NCBI GenBank assembly: GCA_028285495.1 | Contig: JANQPB010000044.1 | Coordinates: 248,001-312,000, forward strand | Direction: 5' to 3' | Source of the DNA: Acidimicrobiales bacterium | GTDB taxonomy: Bacteria > Actinomycetota > Acidimicrobiia > Acidimicrobiales > SZUA-35 | DNA length: 64,000 nucleotides | Shown here: one piece after another, positions 54,723 through 62,299 of the stretch | How positions within the stretch are numbered: position 1 is the stretch's first letter | Layout of the letters: each line of letters starts with the position of its first letter | Made by a program: the position numbers and the translations under genes | Notes under the pieces: model-generated | Seen by the model: only the letters and a program-made list of their open reading frames with translations | Databases searched by the model: none | Told to the model about the DNA's origin: nothing

Positions 54723-55157
54723 TCAGCCGGGCCCGCCGATGTCGACGTTGTAGGCCTCCCAGATCGTGTCGGCCACCTGCTGCCGGTGCCCGACGGTCCG
54801 GCCGAGCAGCGGCACCAGCCGGCGCCGGATCTCGGCCGGTTCGAGCTGGCCGAGCTCCTTCTGCAGCAGCTCGATCTCCTCTTCGATCGCGGGCATCCCC
54901 CGCCGCAGGCGATCGACGGTCGCCAGCAGCCGGGGCATCGCCCGGACGGCCTCGTCGAGCGGGCCCCCTTCGGCCAGCAGGGCGCCGACCTGGATGCGAC
55001 CGATGATCAGCAGCTCGTCGAGCGCCAGATCGACCCGGTTGGTCCACTCGTGGCGCGAACCGATCGGCCGGGCCAGCGCATCCTCCAGCCGGGCGAGGGC
55101 CGAGCCGATCTCGGCCCGGCGCTCGCCGATCCCGTCCAGGTCGTCCAGGTGGTCCAT
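54723..55157 (-). CDS. hypothetical helical protein, 144 residues
   Basis: Starts at ATG 55157; GGAGG lies 12 bases upstream, a little far. Almost entirely alpha-helical, rich in Leu/Glu/Arg, with LIIGRIQVGALLAEGGPLDE and a coiled coil near 85-110. No known family recognised. It lies between folK and nadC on the same strand and could belong to either transcript. Confidence 0.6.
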   Translation of the reverse strand: MDHLDDLDGIGERRAEIGSALARLEDALARPIGSRHEWTNRVDLALDELLIIGRIQVGALLAEGGPLDEAVRAMPRLLATVDRLRRGMPAIEEEIELLQKELGQLEPAEIRRRLVPLLGRTVGHRQQVADTIWEAYNVDIGGPG

Positions 55158-55275
55158 GGCGTCCGCATCCCTCCGGTCTCGCCACCGGGGCCCTCGGCGG
55201 CCCCGGGTTCCATCTCGAGGTCCGCCATCCCCTCCCCCCATCACACCACGCTCGGAGGGGTCTGGAAAGGGGGAT

Positions 55276-55737
55276 CTACAGCGGGCCGAGGTTGGTGACG
55301 GCTCCGATGGCGGTCTCGGGGTCGTAGCCCGGCACGTCGAGGTCGGGGTCGAGATCCAGCAGCGGCACCATCACGAAGTTGCGATCGGCCATGCGGGGGT
55401 GGGGAACGGTGAGATCCTCCTCGTCGACCACCTCGTCGCCGACGAGCAGCACGTCGACGTCGAGCGTTCTCGGACCCCAACGGACCACCCGGACCCGGCC
55501 GGCCGCCGCCTCGAGCTCCCGGCACAGCTCCAACAGCTCCCGGGGCGAGCGGCGAGTCTCCAGCTCGACGACGATGTTGAGGAACGCGCCCTGCTCGGGG
55601 CCGCCGACCGGGTCGGTCTCGTACACCGGGGACACGGCCACCACCTCGGGAACGGCGGCGACGGCCTCCCGGAGGATGATCCGCCGGTCGCCGAGGTTGG
55701 AGCCGAGGCCGAGGTAGGCCCGCCTTGGTTCGGTCAC
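55276..55737 (-). CDS. folK: 2-amino-4-hydroxy-6-hydroxymethyldihydropteridine diphosphokinase
   Basis: 153 residues from GTG at 55737. HPPK signature: YLGLGSNLGDRR, VSPVYETDPVGGPEQGAFLN and RWGPRTLDVDVLLVGDEVVD, then HPRMADRNFVMVPLLDLDP. Transfers pyrophosphate from ATP to hydroxymethyldihydropterin in folate synthesis. Begins one base after the folB stop. Confidence 0.96.
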   Translation of the reverse strand: MTEPRRAYLGLGSNLGDRRIILREAVAAVPEVVAVSPVYETDPVGGPEQGAFLNIVVELETRRSPRELLELCRELEAAAGRVRVVRWGPRTLDVDVLLVGDEVVDEEDLTVPHPRMADRNFVMVPLLDLDPDLDVPGYDPETAIGAVTNLGPL

Positions 55738-55738
55738 G

Positions 55739-56185
55739 TCAGCCGTTCGGCCTGGCCCGGTGGATCCGAACGCCGGTGGTGTCGACGTGGGCCGCCACCG
55801 GCGGGCGCAGCTTGCGGACCGCGACCGTGACCTCGTCGGCCCCGGTGTTGGCGAACACCAGCTCGACCACCCTGGCTGCGAACCGCTCCAGCAACATGAA
55901 CCGCTCGTCGGCCAGCCGCTCGACGAGCACATCGATCAGGCTGCCGTAGTTGGCCGTGTCGTCGAGGTCGTCGCTGATCCCGGCGGCCCGCAGGTCGAGG
56001 TAGAGGTCGAGGTCGACGATGAAGGGCTGACGACGGGCCTGCTCCTCGGGCAGCACCCCGCAGATCACCAGCAGCTCGAGGCCACGGACCTCCACCCGGT
56101 CGCGGGCCTGGCCCGACTCCACCCGGTCGCGGGCCCCGCCCGGCTCCACCGGGTCGCCGGATCCGCCGTCTTGTGTCTCGGTCAC
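55739..56185 (-). CDS. folB: dihydroneopterin aldolase
   Basis: 148 residues; about 28 more than usual because of an N-terminal extension carrying a repeated (G/S)xARDRVE phrase. The core is typical: VRGLELLVICGVLPEEQARR, the conserved ANYGSLIDVLVE and VRKLRPP near the end. Makes hydroxymethyldihydropterin and glycolaldehyde. The extension may be an annotation artefact: the GTG at 56185 is the frame's first start, and a later in-frame start is possible at the VRGLELL segment. Confidence 0.92.
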   Translation of the reverse strand: MTETQDGGSGDPVEPGGARDRVESGQARDRVEVRGLELLVICGVLPEEQARRQPFIVDLDLYLDLRAAGISDDLDDTANYGSLIDVLVERLADERFMLLERFAARVVELVFANTGADEVTVAVRKLRPPVAAHVDTTGVRIHRARPNG

Positions 56186-56192
56186 GTCGGGC

Positions 56193-56714
56193 TCAGGCCT
56201 CGCAGGCAGGGCGGTTGGCCGCGGCCTCGGCGGCGGCGACGATCGACCGCCCCGGCGGACCCATCTGCCGGCTCAGGATCTGCTCCACCACCATCACGGC
56301 GTCGAAGGTCACCGGGACCATGCCGGTCCACCGCAGGTAGCCGGCCATCAGCCCGGCCAGGCGGTCACCGACCTCCTCCATGTGGACGAGGAGCTTGTTG
56401 CCCTCGCCGAGCAGGGCCTGCATCTCCTTGTAGACCTGGGGGAGGGCGGCGTCGAGGTCGAGCGACGGGGCGAAGGGCCAGTGCTTCCACGGCATGCCCT
56501 GCTCGTCGTAGCTGTGGAGGTTGTGATCGGACGGGATCAGCGAGACGACGAACGAGAAGTCGTTCTCCCGGATCCAGATGACCTCCTCCTGACGGCGGAC
56601 CCGACGATGGTTGGCGCCGTAGCCGCCGGGGCGCTCGCAGATCGCCAGCTGGTCCTGGATGATCCAGTGGAATGCTCTGGGGCGGATCCCCTGGGCCCAC
56701 TTGCCTTTGGCCAT
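56193..56714 (-). CDS. dual-specificity-phosphatase-like protein with altered P-loop
   Basis: 173 residues. The C-terminal half looks like the end of a cysteine phosphatase: HWPFAPSLDLDAALPQVYKE then LLVHMEEVGDRLAGLMAGYL. The spacing H-M-x5-R matches HCx5R exactly, but the catalytic cysteine is methionine, so it should lack phosphatase activity. The first half (FHWIIQDQLAICERPGGYG) resembles DSP N-termini. It sits between folP and folB with a Shine-Dalgarno (AGGAGAAAGG) inside the end of folP. The role in the folate cluster is unknown; a binding or regulatory pseudo-enzyme is plausible. Confidence 0.7.
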   Translation of the reverse strand: MAKGKWAQGIRPRAFHWIIQDQLAICERPGGYGANHRRVRRQEEVIWIRENDFSFVVSLIPSDHNLHSYDEQGMPWKHWPFAPSLDLDAALPQVYKEMQALLGEGNKLLVHMEEVGDRLAGLMAGYLRWTGMVPVTFDAVMVVEQILSRQMGPPGRSIVAAAEAAANRPACEA

Positions 56715-56715
56715 G

Positions 56716-57579
56716 TCACCTTTCTCCTGCGGCCTCGCCTGCGACCACCATCGCAGCCTGTCTGGCCGCCTTCACGTCGTGTACCCGGACCAGTCCCGCC
56801 CCCTGCAGCATCGCATAGGTCGATGTGCCCACCGAGCCTACAAGCCGATCGTCTGGCGGGACGTGCTGATCGGCGCCGTCCGAGCGGGCGAGCAACTGCC
56901 CCAGCATCGACTTGCGACTCGTGCCGACCGCGACCGGCCACCCGGTCGACACCAGGACGTCGAGGTTGGCCAGCAGCTCCAGGTTGTGCTCGAGCGTCTT
57001 GCCGAACCCGAACCCGGGATCGATCCAGATCTCCCCGACGCCGGCGGCCCTGGCCTGCTCGGCCCGGGCGACGAGGAAGTCGCGCACCTCGACGACGACG
57101 TCGGCGTAGGTCGGTTGCCGCTGCATCGTGGCCGGCGAGCCCTGCATGTGCATGCCGATCCAGCCGACCCCGAGCTCGGCTGCGATGGGCCATTGCTCGG
57201 CGGTGATGTCGTTGATCATGGTCGCCCCGGCGGCGACGGCGGCCCGAGCCACCTCCGGGCGGCGGGTGTCGATCGCCACCCGGCAGCGGGGGCTGAGGCG
57301 CTCGACGACGGGGATGACCCGACCGAGCTCGGTGGCGACGTCGACCGGCTCGGCCCCCGGGCGGGTCGACTCGCCGCCGACGTCGATCATGTCGGCTCCC
57401 TCGTCCAGCATCGCCTCGGCGTGCTCGATGGCCCGGTCGGGCTCGAGGAACCGCCCTCCGTCGCTGAACGAGTCGGGGGTGACGTTGAGGATCCCGAGCA
57501 CCAGTGCCCGGGCGCTCCGCGTCGACGAGGGCGTGGCGCTGGGGGGCGGGGCGGTGGGCGGAGCGGTCGACGGGGACAC
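56716..57579 (-). CDS. folP: dihydropteroate synthase
   Basis: 287 residues from GTG at 57579, chosen for GAGAGG four bases upstream; a GTG at 57591 is also possible. DHPS signatures: LGILNVTPDSFSDGGRF, MIDVGGESTRPGAEP, AIDTRRPEVARAA, IWIDPGFGFGKTLEHN and GTSRKSMLGQLL. Condenses p-aminobenzoate with the pterin pyrophosphate. First gene of the folP - pseudo-phosphatase - folB - folK cluster. folE is not present nearby. Confidence 0.96.
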   Translation of the reverse strand: MSPSTAPPTAPPPSATPSSTRSARALVLGILNVTPDSFSDGGRFLEPDRAIEHAEAMLDEGADMIDVGGESTRPGAEPVDVATELGRVIPVVERLSPRCRVAIDTRRPEVARAAVAAGATMINDITAEQWPIAAELGVGWIGMHMQGSPATMQRQPTYADVVVEVRDFLVARAEQARAAGVGEIWIDPGFGFGKTLEHNLELLANLDVLVSTGWPVAVGTSRKSMLGQLLARSDGADQHVPPDDRLVGSVGTSTYAMLQGAGLVRVHDVKAARQAAMVVAGEAAGER

Positions 57580-57725
57580 GAGGCCTCTCACTCTAGCGAG
57601 CCGCTCCCGGCCCGGCGCTGGAGCGATCTGCCCTGGTCCGGGTTCCACCGATCCGGCGGATCGGCCTCCGACCACCCCGCCGGCACCGCTCGGTCTCGCC
57701 AATCCCACCCCTGGTCGGGTGTGGG

Positions 57726-58682
57726 TCAGCCCCGCTCGATCCGGAGCACGCCGTGGCGGCGAGCGATCCGCCGGCCGCCCGAGACCTGGCAGGCGACGAC
57801 CTCGTGGCGGACGACGGCCATCACCCGATCGAGCTCGGCCGCCGACGGCGGGTGGCCCCGCTCGTCGACCAGCCACCGCCTGAGCGCGGCCTGGGCCACC
57901 GGGGCCGGGGCCCGGGCCACGGCGGCCGTGTCGGTCGGGTCGAGCCCGGCCGCCTCCCGCTCGACGTGGTCGCGGGCGGCCCTCGCCAGGTCGGCGGTCC
58001 GGGCCAGCAGCGGGACCGGGTCGCGCTCGGCGATGTCACCCATCAGCGGCAACAGCTCGTGGCGGACCCGGTTGCGGCGGAAGCGGGGATCGTGGTTGCT
58101 CGGGTCGAGGACCGGGTCGAGCCCGACGGCGCGGCACAGCGCCTCGGTCTCGGATCGGCGCAGGGCCAGGATCGGGTGCCGGTGACCGGGGGTCATCGCC
58201 GCCAGGCCAGGCGGGCCCGCGCCCCGCAGCAGGTTCAGCAGGACGGTCTCGGCCTGGTCGTCGGCGGTGTGACCGGTCATCGCCTCCGGTCCGAGGATCG
58301 CCAGGCGGGCATCGCGGGCCCGCTGCTCGAGGTCGGAGCCGGGCTCGACGACGACCCGCTCGGACCGGAAGTCGGCCCCGAACCGCTCGGCCGCCGCGGC
58401 CACCAGGTCGGCCTCGCCGGCCGATCCGGGCCGCAGCCCGTGGTCGACGTGGACCGCGGTGACCCGGAGGCCGGCGGCTCGGGCCAACACCAGGAGGGCG
58501 AGCGAATCGGCCCCACCGGACACGCCGGCGACCACCTCGTCGGCCCCGCCCCCCGTCGCGGGGCTGGCGACGTCCGAGCCATCGGCCGGGGGACCGCCGG
58601 CGTCTGGACGAGCGCCGGGCTCGGGGAACGTGCAGCGAGCGAGGAGGTCGGCGATGAGCCGCTCGGCCTCGCGGTCCTTCAT
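57726..58682 (-). CDS. tilS: tRNA(Ile)-lysidine synthase
   Basis: 318 residues. PP-loop SGGADS (55-60), AVHVDHGLRPGS, ARDARLAIL, TGHTADDQAETVLLNLLRGA and the phrase DPSNHDPRFRRNRVRHELLP are all typical of TilS. It modifies C34 of tRNA-Ile(CAU) to lysidine. The N-terminus has an extra Gly/Asp-rich stretch (about 20-47). Begins 13 bases after the upstream metallopeptidase gene. The usual hpt and ftsH neighbours are not downstream. Confidence 0.95.
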   Translation of the reverse strand: MKDREAERLIADLLARCTFPEPGARPDAGGPPADGSDVASPATGGGADEVVAGVSGGADSLALLVLARAAGLRVTAVHVDHGLRPGSAGEADLVAAAAERFGADFRSERVVVEPGSDLEQRARDARLAILGPEAMTGHTADDQAETVLLNLLRGAGPPGLAAMTPGHRHPILALRRSETEALCRAVGLDPVLDPSNHDPRFRRNRVRHELLPLMGDIAERDPVPLLARTADLARAARDHVEREAAGLDPTDTAAVARAPAPVAQAALRRWLVDERGHPPSAAELDRVMAVVRHEVVACQVSGGRRIARRHGVLRIERG

Positions 58683-58695
58683 CGGATCGGGCGGC

Positions 58696-59892
58696 TCAGG
58701 CCGCGGCCCCGGCCCCCACCCGCTCGATCCACGTGGCCGGATCCCGGATCTCGTCGATCGACGGCAGGGTCTCGGGGGAGGTCCAGACGAGGTGGAACAG
58801 CTCCCGGCCCCCGGCCTCCTCGACCGCGTTCACGAACTTCTCGCCCTCCTCGTACTGGGCCAGCTTGGCCTCCATGCCGGTGAGGCGCTGCACGAGCTTG
58901 CTCAGGCCCGAGGCGTTCTTGCGACGCTGGCTCATCACGTTGGCGAACCGGGGCTGTGACGGGATGAGATCCTTGGCCGCCCGGTCCATCGTGATGTCGC
59001 CGTGGCCCTCGAGCAGGCTCATCAGGCCGGTGACCTTGTCCATCGTGGCCCGCTGCTCGGGGGTGGCCAGCAACGCCGACAGCCCACCGTCGGCCAGCGA
59101 CCGGCCGTTGCCGGCCCGCCGCTCGGCCACCTGCTCGCGCACCACCTCGAGGAAGCGACCCGGATCGGGCTCGACGGTGTCGACGAGCTCGTTGACCAGC
59201 GACAGGAAATAGGGCCGCAGCCACGGCACGCCGGTGAACTGGGCCCGGTGGGTGCACTCGTGCACGGCGATCCACAGCCGGAACTCGCGGGGCGGGAAGC
59301 CGTAGCGCTTCTCGAGCGAGAGGATGTTCGGCCCGACGTAGTAGACGAGATCCTGGTCCTCGGGACGCTCGTCTTCGATGATCAACAGGTCGTACTGGCC
59401 GAGCACCCGGCTCGACATCCAGCCGAGGAGGGCGCCGGCCTCGGCGCCGGCCACCTTCGGACCGACGGCGTCACCGACCTGGCCGAAGACCTCGCCGACG
59501 GCGCTGCCGACGGGGGCGACCACATCGGCCAGCGGCCCGAGAGCACGGCCGATCGTGGAGTCGGCGAAGCGGGGGCGGCCGTCGCCGTTGGCCTCGGCCT
59601 CCGCCTTCTCGGCCGCCGCCTCCTCGGCCTTGCCGAGCAGCGGCCGGAGCAGGCGGTCGAACGACGCGAGGTTGGCATCGACCCAGCCCATGCGGTCGGT
59701 GATCCGGGCCCGGGCCCGACCGGCGTCGGAGTGGAGCCCGGTCTCCTCGGCCACCAGCTCCTCGGCCTGCGTGGTCAGCTCGAGGAAGTCGGCCTCGATC
59801 GAGTCGTGGTGGTAGCTGTCGGCGAACGGCTCGCGCCCGGCGATGCGCCCGGCCACCGTCCGGGCGAAGTCCCAGTCGACCTCAGGATTCAC
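58696..59892 (-). CDS. zinc-dependent metallopeptidase-like protein, DUF2342 family
   Basis: 398 residues from GTG at 59892. Family signatures: MNPEVDWDFARTVAGRIAG, TGLHSDAGRARARITDRMGW then VDANLASF, LLGWMSSRVLGQYDLLI, and the zinc motif AVHECTHRAQF (HECTH near residue 210). Conserved throughout actinobacteria, where it is often annotated as F420-associated; no function proven to my knowledge. Placed just upstream of tilS. Confidence 0.9.
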   Translation of the reverse strand: MNPEVDWDFARTVAGRIAGREPFADSYHHDSIEADFLELTTQAEELVAEETGLHSDAGRARARITDRMGWVDANLASFDRLLRPLLGKAEEAAAEKAEAEANGDGRPRFADSTIGRALGPLADVVAPVGSAVGEVFGQVGDAVGPKVAGAEAGALLGWMSSRVLGQYDLLIIEDERPEDQDLVYYVGPNILSLEKRYGFPPREFRLWIAVHECTHRAQFTGVPWLRPYFLSLVNELVDTVEPDPGRFLEVVREQVAERRAGNGRSLADGGLSALLATPEQRATMDKVTGLMSLLEGHGDITMDRAAKDLIPSQPRFANVMSQRRKNASGLSKLVQRLTGMEAKLAQYEEGEKFVNAVEEAGGRELFHLVWTSPETLPSIDEIRDPATWIERVGAGAAA

Positions 59893-59944
59893 CGGTCACC
59901 ACCTGTCGTGCCCACTCGTGGATCTGTCCGCCACGGCCAAGTGC

Positions 59945-60073
59945 TCAGGGCTTGCGGGGATAGCGGGGGTTCTGGACCTTGGCCAGATAGCCGACGACGA
60001 GGCCGACGACGCCAAGGACCCCGCCGATCGCGAGGAAGAATCCGAGCCACCAGTGCCATACCACAGCGAACAT
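59945..60073 (-). CDS. small single-pass or two-pass membrane protein, 42 residues
   Basis: MFAVVWHWWLGFFLAIGG then a second hydrophobic stretch (VLGVVGLVVGYLA) and a basic tail QNPRYPRKP. Its ATG has TACACT seven bases upstream, matching the leaderless pattern of neighbouring genes, and it fits between the anti-sigma and DUF2342 genes. The basic tail suggests the C-terminus is cytoplasmic. Confidence 0.7.
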   Translation of the reverse strand: MFAVVWHWWLGFFLAIGGVLGVVGLVVGYLAKVQNPRYPRKP

Positions 60074-60080
60074 GGGGCCC

Positions 60081-60086
60081 AGTGTA
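60081..60086 (-). promoter_or_regulatory. -10 element TACACT, leaderless promoter
   Basis: TACACT then GGGCCCC then the ATG of the 42-residue protein at 60073 (seven-base gap). Confidence 0.5.
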
Positions 60087-60159
60087 GGACCAGGGGGGCG
60101 GTGGCCGGCGCCTCGGGCGGGGTCGGGCGAATCGTCGAGGCTCGAACCGCGCCGGGAGC

Positions 60160-60510
60160 TCAGCGCCGGTGGCCGCGACCCCCGGGCCCGAGCTCGATCT
60201 CGGCTATGGCGCCGAACACCTTGTCCTTCAGGTTCGGCGGCAGCTCGGTCTGGCAGCGCTGCTCGATCAGGCGGCGGAACTGGGTCTGCAGGTCGTAGAT
60301 CTCGCCGCACCCACGGCAGTCGGCCAGCCGGTTGCGGACCTCTGCCTCGCGGCCCTCGTCGAGGAAGCCGTCCATGTAGCGGTACAGCTCGTCGAGCGAC
60401 GGGTTGCACCGGAGAGGCGGGGCACCCATGCAGAACGGGTTGGCGACGGCATCGGCCTCGAAGCCAGGTGGGGGGTCGGACTCGGTTGGGTGATCGCTCG
60501 GTTCAGTCAT
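60160..60510 (-). CDS. RsrA/RshA-like anti-sigma factor
   Basis: 116 residues. Aligns by eye with Streptomyces RsrA: first cysteines (FCMGAPPLRC), LDELYRYMDGFLDEG, then NRLADCRGCGEIYDLQTQFR and a C-terminal PPNLKDKVFGAI. In RsrA, zinc is bound by cysteines and one histidine of HxxxCxxC; here the histidine position is arginine (RLADCRGC), so metal binding may differ. It should bind and inhibit the sigma factor encoded just upstream, releasing it on thiol oxidation. 91 bases after the sigma stop. Confidence 0.82.
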   Translation of the reverse strand: MTEPSDHPTESDPPPGFEADAVANPFCMGAPPLRCNPSLDELYRYMDGFLDEGREAEVRNRLADCRGCGEIYDLQTQFRRLIEQRCQTELPPNLKDKVFGAIAEIELGPGGRGHRR

Positions 60511-60601
60511 GACATCGGAGCCCGCAGTTCCGGGCGTGGTGCGTCGGCGGCATCGCAGCCGCCACCTCCGGATGGCTCCGGAGCATTCCGGATGGACAGT
60601 A

Positions 60602-61168
60602 CTACTCGGCCGGAGCCGACACGAGGCCTCGGGCCTCTGCGAATTCGTACAACTCCTTCTGGAGGGCTTTTCTTCCCCGATGGAGGCGGCTCATCACGGT
60701 TCCGACCGGGATGTCGAGGATCTCGGCGATCTCCTTGTAGCTGAAGCCCTCGACGTCGGCCAGCAGCACCGCCATCCGATAGGCCTCGGGCAGCCCCTCG
60801 ACCGCCGCCACGACCTCGGCCTCCGAGAACACCTCCATCAGCTGGTCCTCGGCGCTGCGGCCGTAGCGGCTGGTGTCCTGGAGGCGGCGGTAGAGGTAGA
60901 GATCCTCGATGTCGTCGAGCTCCGCCTCCTCCGGCCGCCTAGTGCGGGCCCGGTAGCGGTTGATGTGGGTGTTGTTGAGGATCCGGAACAGCCACGCCCG
61001 CAGGTTGGTGCCGGCGGTGAACGAGTCGTACGAGCGGTAGGCCCGGAGGTACGTCTCCTGCACCAGGTCCTCGGCGTCGGTCCGGTTGCCGGTGAGGCGC
61101 ACCGCGGTTGAGTACAGCGAGCCCATGAACGGTTCGGTGTCCTCGACGAAGGTGGCGCGATCGGCCAT
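60602..61168 (-). CDS. ECF sigma factor, SigR/SigH-like
   Basis: 188 residues. Region 2: MGSLYSTAVRLTGNRTDAED then LVQETYLRAYRSYDSF, with NLRAWLFRILNNTHINRYR. Region 4: LPEAYRMAVLLADVEGFSYK then EIAEILDIPVGTVMSRLHRG. Closest in kind to the group that responds to thiol-oxidative stress in actinobacteria, supported by the downstream RsrA-like gene. ATG at 61168 has TACTGT six bases upstream. No GGAA-N-GTT autoregulatory promoter was found. Confidence 0.92.
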   Translation of the reverse strand: MADRATFVEDTEPFMGSLYSTAVRLTGNRTDAEDLVQETYLRAYRSYDSFTAGTNLRAWLFRILNNTHINRYRARTRRPEEAELDDIEDLYLYRRLQDTSRYGRSAEDQLMEVFSEAEVVAAVEGLPEAYRMAVLLADVEGFSYKEIAEILDIPVGTVMSRLHRGRKALQKELYEFAEARGLVSAPAE

Positions 61169-61174
61169 CGCCCC

Positions 61175-61180
61175 ACAGTA
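61175..61180 (-). promoter_or_regulatory. -10 element TACTGT, leaderless promoter
   Basis: TACTGT then GGGGCG then the ATG of the sigma gene at 61168. Confidence 0.5.
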
Positions 61181-61270
61181 GTCAGCATCACCGACAGGAC
61201 CGCCACCGGCACCGCCGCCGACCCCGGGCCCGCGGCCCATGACACACCCCGACACTCGTTGTCAGCTGCG

Positions 61271-61299
61271 TTACGAAACGAAGTCGATCTCTCTAGACT
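61271..61299 (+). promoter_or_regulatory. promoter TTACGA-17-TAGACT, leaderless
   Basis: TTACGA (61271-61276) and TAGACT (61294-61299) are separated by 17 bases. After GGGGAC the GTG start follows at 61306. The best-formed promoter in the window, and it predicts a leaderless transcript. Confidence 0.6.
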
Positions 61300-61305
61300 G
61301 GGGAC

Positions 61306-62280
61306 GTGATCGAGGAACCGGTGCTTCTCGTGGGAGCGGAGCAGTCGGGCACCACGTTGTTGCGCCTGATGCTCGACTCCCACCCGGAGATCTCGTTCGC
61401 CGAGGAGTTCGACTACGCCGTCAATGCCATCGCGCCGGACGGGCGCTTCCCGACCACCGTCGAGTTCGGCGCCCGACTCGCCCTCGACCGCTCGTTCACC
61501 TCGTCCGGCTTCCGGTTCGACGCCTCGCTCGACTTCCCGGAGCTGGTCAACGGCTTCCTGGCCTCCCGGCAGCGCCGGACGCACGCGCTGGTGGTCGGGG
61601 CCACGGTGCACCACGGCTTCTCCCGGGCGCTCCACCTGTGGCCCCGGGTCCGCCTGCTGCACCTGGTGCGGGACCCCCGCGACGTCGCCGCGGCCCGCAT
61701 GGCCATCGGGTTGGCCGGCAATCCGTGGCACGCCGTCGAGCACTGGATCCGGGCCGAAGACGAGTGGGCCGCCGTCGAGCCGTCGGTGGCATCCGAGCGA
61801 CGGCTGACCGTCCGATTCGGCGATCTCGTGCGGGACCATCACTCGACGCTGACCGCCATCTGTCGCTTCCTGGGCGTCGACTACACCGCCCAGATGCTCA
61901 GCTACGTCGACGACACCGACTACCAGGAGCCGAACCCGATGCTCGCCGGCGACTGGCGGGACACCCTGTCCTCGAGAGACGTGCGGCTGGTCGAGGCCCG
62001 GGTCGGCGAACGCCTCGCCCGGGCCGGCTTCGAGCCATCGGGCCAGGACCGACTGGACCTGAGCGAGCGACACGTCAACTTGCTGCGGTGGCACGACCGG
62101 GCCGGGCGGTTCGCCGGGCGGGTCCAGCGCTTCGGGGTGCGGCTGACCGCCGCCGACCTGGCGGCCAGGGCCATCGGCAGCCAGCCGCTGCAGCGATCGG
62201 TGCAGCGGCGCGTCAACCGGGCCGAGATCGAGCTCCGCAAGAAGAGCTGGTCCGACGCCAAGTACCGCACCTCGAGGTAA
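61306..62280 (+). CDS. sulfotransferase-family protein
   Basis: 324 residues from GTG. The N-terminal PAPS-binding loop reads LLVGAEQSGTTLLRLMLDSH, followed by the 3'-phosphate region LLHLVRDPRDVAAARM. These are the hallmarks of bacterial PAPS-dependent sulfotransferases. The acceptor is unknown. The C-terminus is basic. The downstream MFS gene begins 19 bases later and may share its transcript. Confidence 0.85.
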   Translation: MIEEPVLLVGAEQSGTTLLRLMLDSHPEISFAEEFDYAVNAIAPDGRFPTTVEFGARLALDRSFTSSGFRFDASLDFPELVNGFLASRQRRTHALVVGATVHHGFSRALHLWPRVRLLHLVRDPRDVAAARMAIGLAGNPWHAVEHWIRAEDEWAAVEPSVASERRLTVRFGDLVRDHHSTLTAICRFLGVDYTAQMLSYVDDTDYQEPNPMLAGDWRDTLSSRDVRLVEARVGERLARAGFEPSGQDRLDLSERHVNLLRWHDRAGRFAGRVQRFGVRLTAADLAARAIGSQPLQRSVQRRVNRAEIELRKKSWSDAKYRTSR

Positions 62281-62285
62281 CCCGA

Positions 62286-62291
62286 TACGTT
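62286..62291 (+). promoter_or_regulatory. -10-like element TACGTT
   Basis: TACGTT lies eight bases upstream of the GTG at 62300, near the leaderless spacing seen elsewhere. It overlaps the end of the sulfotransferase gene region. Confidence 0.35.
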
Positions 62292-62299
62292 CAGCCGGG

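Noticed and set aside
52167..55298. Plus-strand open frame of 1,043 residues
   Set aside because: Antisense to lysS and nadC, both certain genes.
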